Assembly: GCA_013423325.1 (NCBI GenBank)
Contig: BLJB01000154.1
Location: 34,390 to 98,389, forward strand
Source of the DNA: Usnea hakonensis
Lineage: Eukaryota; Ascomycota; Lecanoromycetes; Lecanorales; Parmeliaceae
Length of the DNA stretch: 64,000 bases
Direction: 5' to 3'
The notes below the pieces were generated by a model. It worked only from the letters and a program-made list of their open reading frames with translations. It did not search any database and was not told where the DNA came from. Shown here in pieces: positions 57,001 through 64,000 of the stretch. Position 1 is the stretch's first letter. Every line of letters begins with the position of its first letter. A program made the position numbers and the translations under genes.

Positions 57001-57440
57001 CCTAGCGTACCCTATAGGAAGGCTACTATACGGGTATACCCGAAAATAAGAGGATACCAGCTTAGGGTCCTAAGGACTAGAAAACGAGGAGAACACTTCA
57101 CTACAACCTCGCGAAAGCCGAAAGCTCCGCCCTGATCCAGATACGAACAGAGAAGATCGGGCTGGCACAGTTCCTCTTCCGTCGTAAGGTCCCGGGTATC
57201 TATATAGCTAGCTGCGAATACGGCTAGCCGAAATAGGATACTAAATATATCCTTATCTTCTATCCGAGGCTAGGATAATTTAGACTAGCACTTCTGGAGT
57301 CCGTGGGAACTAGTGACCTACGGAGAATACTAACTACCCTAAGAGGGGCGAGGGCGTTAACCAGATAGCTAATTCAATCCGGCCTCCTAGGCTAGTATTC
57401 CCTAGTAAAAGACCAGTTATATAAGGGCAGAGCGGCCTAA
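54100..57440 (+). pseudogene. LINE ORF2 (endonuclease + reverse transcriptase), stop-interrupted
   Basis: The APE-type endonuclease relic begins with LTILQYNIRG (first Gln read from TAG), and continues with IGDFNLYYPN and SDYFPVYIEL. The reverse transcriptase shows LKQDKAPGIDGIPNRFL, SYRPIALLSTLGKALE, QIGARKGRST, LSLDVAGVFDNVSYERL, GSPVSPILFLFFN and an intact FVDD catalytic motif near 56167. A C-terminal segment (AESSALIQIRTEKIGLAQFL, then ASCEYG) resembles the Tad/Jockey Cys-His tail. The longest uninterrupted stretch is 55434-55853. Stops are overwhelmingly TAG. It is non-functional. Confidence 0.82.
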
Positions 57441-57604
57441 GGGATACTAGTATCGGTATAAAGGGGGTAGAGGAATACGAGCGTAGGAGGTACCGAGCGA
57501 CAGCAGTCGAAGGTGGTATATAGACTTAAAACAGTAGAGACAAGTAGGAGTACGGTAAGGTTTTTTACCCTAGTAGTAGTGATACTATAAAGGTTTCCCT
57601 TATA

Positions 57605-57606
57605 NN
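57605..57606. other. Two-base assembly ambiguity (NN)
   Basis: Undetermined bases near the 3' end of the LINE, so its true end may be misassembled. Confidence 0.98.
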
Positions 57607-57754
57607 TTCCCGTAATTATCTTTCACATAGTTAGATAGACACGAGTATGAATTCCAATCCAATCCAAAAGTATATTATAATAGCGATACTATTAATATAG
57701 CTAAATAATAGAGTTAAGGTATTAATAGAATAAAGTAAAATTTAACACTCTCTA

Positions 57755-57795
57755 TATTAACGCGTTAATACTAACGCGTTAATATTAACGCGTAC
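57755..57795. repeat. Tandem palindromic TTAACGCGTTAA repeats
   Basis: Three closely spaced copies of the self-complementary core TAACGCGTTA or TTAACGCGT, each unit about 14-16 bp apart, in AT-rich sequence. They stand out by keeping CG dinucleotides. They could be part of an LTR. Confidence 0.75.
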
Positions 57796-58360
57796 GAATA
57801 CTTTCTTATTTTCTTTAGAATAATATTACTTTCTTTTACTTCGTAAGATAACTCGACCTATTTTCTTTAATATATAAGTTATTTAAGACTTCTAATATAG
57901 AAAAACCTCCGCTTCGTTTAATATTTAGCTTAATAGTAAATCCTACTATAATATTAAGTAAGATAGACTATTTAAATTAACCGCCCTTTATTTAGAGAAC
58001 TCTATAAATATTATTACTTTCCTTTTAATTAATATTATATTATTAATAGTCGATCTTTAGTAGTATATCTTAAGATTATCTAAATAGTATTTTTTTAATC
58101 TATTTATTATATAGCTCTTTAATATAGTCTAAAATATCGTTTAGAGTTATCTCTATAAATAATCGGGGCCCTATCTAATTTAATTCTAGTTTCTAGCCGA
58201 AATATTTTTCCTTCTAATAGTCTTTTATAAGTACTAGGTCCCCTAGCTTTAGTTTTATTTATATAGCGAATACTTTCGTATCTTACTTAGCCTAATTATT
58301 TATTAGTACTAGGATAATATTATTCTAGATCTTCTAATACCGCTCCTATTAGTACTTAAT

Positions 58361-58523
58361 TGTTACGGATATCCTTCACAGCAGGATATGTGCGGAGCCT
58401 CATAGGGCTTAGCGAGTCTTGGCACGCACTATGAGGAGGATTCTTCCTATAGATACTCTTTCTTCCATATACTTTATTACTATTCCATTATTATATGATA
58501 CTAGTCATTGATATTCCGTGACA
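58361..58523 (+). repeat. Left LTR of the Gag-only element
   Basis: It begins TGTTACGGATATCC and ends ATTCCGTGACA. It differs from the right LTR at few sites, mainly C/T or G/A changes (for example TTCACAGC versus TTCATAGC, GATATGTG versus GATATATG), plus a small indel near the 3' end. Confidence 0.9.
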
Positions 58524-58525
58524 GA

Positions 58526-58543
58526 TGGCAGCAACACTTCGGT
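58526..58543 (+). other. Putative primer-binding site
   Basis: TGGCAGCAACACTTCGG follows the left LTR after two bases. The leading TGG pairs with a tRNA CCA end. The tRNA species was not identified. Confidence 0.5.
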
Positions 58544-58850
58544 TACTATTGCAACAGTCTCTTGCATAGACGGCGATAGAGATCCAGTGGATATCCACCA
58601 GTTACATGTAAAGCCTGTACCAAATCCTAATAGTGCAACGCTCCAAGCCGGTCCTCTCATATACTCGCAGTTATCGAGTACCATTTGACACCCCACTTCC
58701 GAAGCGGCCATTGGATTCAACGTATTTAGAAGGACCCTGCTAGACGGCATACTCCGGTATTAACGGCTAGTAGTCACGAATCGATCCTTTTACTAGGCCT
58801 ATCGAGATCACTATACTAAAGAGAGATGCAAATCAGGAGGAAACGGCCGA
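58544..58850 (+). other. Leader region with little RIP
   Basis: Between the primer site and the Gag relic, about 240 bp keep normal CA/TG content. An 81-codon minus frame (58750-58505) overlaps the LTR end and is judged non-coding. Confidence 0.55.
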
Positions 58851-59029
58851 TGAATATAATGATACGATACTTGTACGAATTATGGAAAAGTTGAATTTAA
58901 TAGATATACAAATAGGAGTACTAAACACACGAATGTAAGTATTAGAAACGAGGCCTTCTATAATACCTATTTTACCTATAGTACTAAGTGGTTCCCCGTA
59001 AACCACTCCCTAGCCTGAGACCACTACCA

Positions 59030-60010
59030 CTCTACCCGAGGTAGACAAGCGATGGAGGCCTAAAAAAGTAGGCTATTTTGATAGCACCGATAATATATTT
59101 ATATTTACAGACCGCTTGATAAGTATAGCCATATAAAAAGGCGTTAAATTAGTCTAGGGCAATTTAGTCTTAATATTATAAATAATCGCTTTCAACTAGT
59201 ACTAATACGAAGTAATAGACGCTACTAAATAGGCCTTCAATAGTAACGAATCTATTAAGGTATAGTATAAAGTACTAATCGAACGATTTGGCCCTACCTA
59301 CTCTTAGCTAATAACTTAGTTAGAGGTATGCTAGTACACTAGGAAAGATGCGGCCGAGAAGAAGGATGTAATAGCCTATATTTAAGATATTATAAGAATT
59401 ACCAAAGGCCTAGATTAGGCTTAGAAAGATGGCCTTATAACTATATTCTATTATTTCGAACCGGGACTATAGCGAGATTTGGATCCTCTAGAAGGTCTAA
59501 TATAGTTCATCAAATAGGTATAATTACGGTAGTTAGCATAGTTTTTAGTATACTTGTTATATAGTAAACTACGTCTACCTAATCCGCCTCCAAGATCTTA
59601 CTAATCACGTCCTTACTAGCTATACTAGTAATATCGGCCTCCGCAACAGCCTTAATAGTAATATCGAACCCCTATATAGTCTATATAGTAGTATAACCGC
59701 CTACCAAGACCCTTATATCTATTAAAACTAGCTATCTACTAGGCTAATCAAGACGAGGAGGACTGGGAGTATAATCTACTAACTAATAGCTACTATGCTT
59801 ACCCCTTAGTCTATAGTCCGGGCCATATACCACGTCGATACGGTAACACCTATAACGGTAGAGGTACTGAGGTAATAGTAAATTAGGCCTCTATAGGCGA
59901 AGACTACCGGTGTACTCATAAAGGATATACTTACTACCACTAAGTAAGGAAGTACTATTATTAGCCAGGATTCAGCCCTACCAAATTAGTTTCGATTCGG
60001 CAATACCTCG
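59030..60010 (+). pseudogene. Gag-like relic of the LTR element, stop-interrupted
   Basis: One plus frame read through TAG/TAA stops gives KVGYFDSTDNIFIFTDRLIS, then ESIKV, stop, YKVLIERFGPTYS, then RKDAAEKKDVIAYI, then IIRITKGLD and FYYFEPGL. These are typical of a retrotransposon Gag capsid-like domain. A Gln/Pro/Tyr-rich part with many lost Gln codons follows, then NTYNGRG and YRCTHKG near the end. The stops match RIP of CAG, CAA and TGG codons. No zinc knuckle is clear. Confidence 0.65.
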
Positions 60011-60246
60011 AACAATGCGCCATTCGGCTTGTTTTTATGGATTTGAATTATATGAATTCGTGATCTACGGCCGGAGAAAAGAGTACCAAAAGCACCTGTT
60101 TTCAGCGATTTTCTTACTTCTACTATATACTATTACTAACCCAGTATAATAAGGTATAGTACCACTATCACCACTACCTCACCGTCACCACCTCGCTATC
60201 GTTAATAGCTATAGGGGTATGGCCTTTTTTCTTTTTTGCGGGCACT

Positions 60247-60408
60247 TGTTACGGATATCCTTCATAGCAGGATATATGCGGAGCCTCATAGGGCTTAGCG
60301 AGCCTTGGCACGCACTATGAGGAGGATTCTTCCTATAGATACTCTTTCTTCCATATACTTTATTACTATTCCATATTATATAATACTAGTCATTGATATT
60401 CCGTGACA
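60247..60408 (+). repeat. Right LTR of the Gag-only element
   Basis: It repeats the left LTR almost base for base, with slightly more C-to-T type changes. It is followed by the TTAAT target duplication. Confidence 0.9.
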
Positions 60409-63400
60409 TTAATATCTTCGGAAATTATTATTAGGTCGGCTATATAAGTAGATAAGTCCTAATCTTCTCTATATCTAGTTATAGTCTACTATAGATTAAA
60501 TTCTAGTATAATTTTAATTAATATAAATCTTTAAATATATAATAGTCTACTATTAATATTTAGAACTATCTATAGTAGACTTCTATTCTAGATTACCCTT
60601 ATTAATAATCCTTTCTTATAAATCTATTTTCTAATCTAAGATAGTACTAATTATACGTTCTACTTAGCTAGCCCTACTAATAATAAATATATTATTAGAG
60701 CTTAAGTAATATAAGTACTATAACTTTTAAAAAGCGATATTATCTCGGATCTAATAAAATACCTAGTATTATCTATATATAGGTTTTTAAGAAATCCGAA
60801 AATTAGCGCTAATATTATAATCTATATATTATATACTACGGCTTAATCTACGTCTATATATCCTTTTATCTATATAAATCTCGAAAAGTAATTAATAATA
60901 ATTAATATATATACGAATTCCGTTATTAGGTACCTTAATAATATTAGCCCTAAAAAGTCTATTTCTACTATCGAAAATAAATAAAACTTTATAATAAACT
61001 AGATTATTATACTCTTTTTTCTAGATCCCTCTATTTAGTATATATAGTATATATAATAGTAACGTTTAATATTACTTATTCTTATTAACTAGTACTACTA
61101 ACCTCTTAACTTATATAAGGTAATAGGTATTTAGTAGTATCTATATTTATTATAAGTCTAATATAAAAGCTTTAGTATATTCTAAAGAAGTATATACTTA
61201 GCCGTCTTACCCTCTTTTTTAATATAAAGTAGATATTAGTCTATAAATTAAAACCTTTAACTTATTCTTTTTATATTTCGAGCTTTATTTTTACTATAGT
61301 ACTATAAAGCTTTCGGGCCTCTTAATAGAAAGTTAACTATTAACCTATACTACTTAGTACCTCGATAATCCGCATATATCTAAACTGGTAATACTAGCTA
61401 AGGTATTAGTAAGGCTAATTACGGTACTAGTAAAGCTAATTACGATACTAGTAAGACTAATTATAGTATTAGTAAGACTAATTATAGTATTAGTAAGACT
61501 AATTACGGTACTAGTAACGCTAATTAAATTACTAGTAGAGTTAGCGGAGCCTTAGATAAAGTTAGTTAAACTACTACTATTATTATATATTTAGAATCTT
61601 CGATAATCGCCTTATAGGCGTATCTTCTAGATATTTATAATATTCTATCTACTAATCTTATAATATTAGTTTTACTCGATCTATAATAGATAATATAATC
61701 GTATTTTATTAAATAGTCTATTTATCGGAAGATTCTCCCGTATATATTAGTCCCGATTATTATAATAGACTCTAGCGCTAGATAATCTATATAAAGTATT
61801 ATTAAAAATTTATATCTTACTTCTATTATATATCTTACTATAGCTAATACTTCTTTTTCTATTATATAATATCGAGTTTCTATATTCTTAAACTTAAATA
61901 ATAAAAATATAATAATATAGAAATTAGATTTATACTTCTTAATAGTCTCTATATTATACGATTTTTCTAGAAGCTAAAATAGAATACTATCTAAATTAAA
62001 TTTATTAATATTAGTTACTAGATATATCTATAGTTCTTTATTAACCCTAGCTATAATATTCTCTAAGATCGATCTTTTAATATATAGAAAGGATTCTTAT
62101 TATTTTAATTTCCAATTAAATCTTTCCTTTTCTATCTATCTTATTTAAATTAACTTTCCGCTTTCTAGCGGTAGACTTTCTTCTCTTAAGTAGACCTTTT
62201 TAAAATAAATAATATATTCGGCTCTCCCGGGGATAAATATATATAAGAAAGATATAAGCTAGATAATTATATTAAACTTAACTTAATTTATTAACTTAAT
62301 CTACTATATTATCTTATCTCTATACTTAATTAATAATCTAAACTCTTAACTACTATCGGTAAATCTATCTTAAGCGAGTCGTAGAATATATATATCTTAT
62401 TTCTAGAAAGATAGATAGATTTAAATACTATTTTAGAGAAATATTTAGTATATAAAAAATTAAATATATCTTAAAAAAACGAAGCTACTTCTATATAATT
62501 ATCTATAAATAAGTAGAATTTGATATTATTATACTTACTAATAATAGTCTCCTAGATAGGTTCTATAATAGTCTTAGATAATAGTCTAAATATTAGATTA
62601 TCGAATTAGATATATATTATATAGGCGCCTTTTAATCCCTATTCTATCTATAAATATATATATTATTTATATAGAGTTATAAAATCTATCTTATATTTAT
62701 TACCCCCCTTTATTAGAATAGTCTAGTAATCGTTAGCTACGTCTATATAGAAAAAAATATTAAATTTTAACTTAATAATTATATCTATTACTTATTAATT
62801 CGATAATCTAGATATTAAGGTTTAATAATATATTAATTTAGTAGAATAAAGTTATATATTATATAGAGATTTTCTAACCCCTTCTTCTTTAGAGGGAATT
62901 ATAATCTTACTCTCTAATTAGAAATAATATAAATATAAATAATAATTTCTATAGCTTCTATTTTAGAAAATATTTATACTATAAATTCTCTTTCTTTTAA
63001 GGTATACCGTTTAATTAGATAGTAAACCGGTTTTACGTTAAAGGTTAGATTAATAGAATAATAAACTAGATTAGTAAACTAGATTTCTTTTATAGTCCGG
63101 GCGAAATAATCTTACTAGATATATATTAATCTTCTTAATATATTTACTTTTTTCTAGATATTAGTAATTCCGCTTTTTTTAAACTACTTATTAATTATTT
63201 TCTATATAGTAATTATATCTAAATCTTATAATTTAGAATATTATATAGTAGAAAACTTATATAGAGTCCTTAGTAATATTAGTTAATATCTTTTAGTAGT
63301 AATTATATTACTCTACTATATCTTCTTAATTATATTTATAATTAGAGCTAATATTAATACTAATCAACTTCCTCTATCTATAAGTATTTTAAATATATTA

Positions 63401-63938
63401 GAAGATTTACTCCGTCGATAATTATTTTATCTTATTAAAGGCGGAGACCTTTTTTCTAATTTCTAGTATAATTAATTCTATCGAGTTTATTAGCTAGATT
63501 TATAATTTCTTCTTCGATAAGATTAGTCTTCTAGTTATTAATAAAGGGTTTATTAATTAGGCCTACTTCTAATAATTCTACTTCTTTTATAATTAGTATC
63601 TCTCTAATTATATTATTTTAACTTTAGATTATTAATATTCTTTTATTATAATCCTCTACCGCTTAAATACAACGTAGCTATCGCTTACTAAGTAGAATAT
63701 TATAAAAATCTTTAAAGTCTAGAATAAATACTTATATTATAATAACTATATCTACTATATTTACTAGGATCTAGATATACTACTTTATTTTAGTAAGTTA
63801 ATTATTAGTAAGTTATAATATCTATTTCTTATCTATCTTAAATACTTTAAGATCGAGTAATACTACTATTTTAGAATTAATTAAGTTAATTATTATACTA
63901 ATATCTATTAATATCTTTTTAATTATTTTATTACTAAT

Positions 63939-64000
63939 TGTCAGGGACTGGACATAGATCGATGAATTATTGTATACTAGGGGCTAGGCTAGATACACAA
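63939..64000 (+). other. Start of another element or LTR at the window edge
   Basis: The AT-rich text stops abruptly, and a sequence beginning TGTCAGGGACTGGACATAG with normal composition follows. TGTCAGGGAC is a plausible LTR start, so this may be the edge of a further LTR. It is cut by the window end. Confidence 0.3.

Larger units (their letters stand above)
52430..57660 (+). mobile_element. RIP-mutated Tad1-like non-LTR retrotransposon (LINE)
   Basis: A near full-length element of about 5.2 kb with two consecutive coding relics: ORF1 with CCHC zinc knuckles, then ORF2 with endonuclease, reverse transcriptase and a C-terminal Cys/His region. Both are broken mainly by TAG codons that replace Gln (CAG) or Trp (TGG), as expected from C-to-T RIP on either strand. 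The element is far more GC-rich than its flanks. No RNase H motif was recognised. The 5' end falls near the GGAAATGGAGG text. The 3' end lies near GAATTCCAATCC, just after a two-base assembly gap. No target duplication could be identified. Confidence 0.85.
58361..60408 (+). mobile_element. Compact Gag-only LTR retroelement (TR-GAG-like), nested
   Basis: Two LTRs of 163 and 162 bp begin TGTTACGG and end CCGTGACA. They are nearly identical and are flanked by the 5-bp target duplication TTAAT (58356-58360 and 60409-60413). A likely primer-binding site starting TGG sits two bases after the left LTR. The 1.7-kb internal part holds one plus-strand Gag-like relic and no sign of protease, reverse transcriptase or integrase. 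The size therefore suggests a non-autonomous element that uses another element's machinery. No clear polypurine tract is seen before the right LTR; the sequence there is TTTTTTCTTTTTTGCGGGCACT-like and pyrimidine-rich. Confidence 0.85.
57800..63938 (-). mobile_element. RIP-degraded Ty3/gypsy-like retrotransposon relic
   Basis: Minus-strand coding remnants in the expected order. Reverse-transcriptase text lies at about 62640-62380: GLKGAYIIYI, then KFYLFIDNYIEVASFF (the DD pair partly lost), then FNFLYTKYFSKIVF and SIYLSRNKIYIFYDSL. An integrase C-terminal segment, KLGDLVLIKDY, then KYFG and LELN, then IGPRLFIEIT, lies at about 58250-58130. These parts are separated by a younger LTR element at 58361-60408. 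The rest is AT-rich and unreadable. Exact ends and LTRs are not resolved. The assignment rests on remembered family patterns seen through heavy mutation. Confidence 0.55.

Noticed and set aside
52435..57440. TAG-only stops as possible stop-codon reassignment
   Set aside because: Host genes use TAG as a normal stop, and both Gln and Trp positions are hit, which RIP explains and recoding does not.
58505..58750. 81-codon minus frame in the LTR-element leader
   Set aside because: It starts inside the leader, ends within the LTR and has no family resemblance.
1..64000. CRISPR arrays, operons, tRNA and rRNA genes
   Set aside because: None seen; short GGTTCGA-like words (for example near 14090 and 25663) lack the rest of a tRNA.

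Overview
The window comes from a filamentous ascomycete (Pezizomycotina; the class cannot be fixed from sequence alone). The genes carry short introns of about 45-65 nt with GT..AG ends and CTAAC-like branch sites. Many families are typical of this group: a HET-domain protein, a UstYa-like protein, a SAT4/PTH11-type rhodopsin-domain protein, a DUF7053 protein, Rxt3, and a bifunctional tryptophan synthase. The right-hand 13 kb looks like a RIP-mutated (C-to-T in CpA) transposon graveyard.

Layout. (1) 1-7 kb: remains of an NLR-type gene, a large repeat-bearing surface protein and a BLOC-1 subunit. (2) 7.5-23 kb is a mixed accessory stretch. It holds threonine synthase, a CYP52-like P450 divergent from a UstYa-family gene, a tiny secreted-peptide gene, a SAT4 membrane protein, a truncated HET gene, a DHCR24-like FAD oxidoreductase and a five-exon two-lobed secreted protein. 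(3) 25.8-50.4 kb is mostly housekeeping: an F-box-like protein, tryptophan synthase, SDHAF4/Sdh8, acetylornithine aminotransferase, battenin/Btn1, Rxt3 (Rpd3L deacetylase complex), a DUF7053 protein, Vps39 (HOPS), Gon7 (KEOPS) and an HbrB-domain TORC2 subunit. (4) 50.6-64 kb is an AT-rich gene desert. It contains a near full-length RIP-mutated Tad-like LINE, a minus-strand Ty3/gypsy relic and, nested in that relic, a compact LTR element. The compact element has clear 5-bp target duplications and seems to encode only a Gag-like protein.

Exon structures were rebuilt by hand from splice signals, reading frame and protein-family similarity recalled from memory. No database search was run. Three amino-acid biosynthesis genes (Thr, Trp, Arg) are present; the Thr and Trp genes have TGACTC-type (Gcn4/CPC1) motifs upstream. 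The most interesting items are: the P450/UstYa/mini-peptide group as a possible small RiPP (dikaritin-like) locus; the secreted protein built from two lobes with matching phase-1 introns; and the nested Gag-only LTR element, whose LTRs and leader escaped the RIP seen in its own coding part and in its surroundings.
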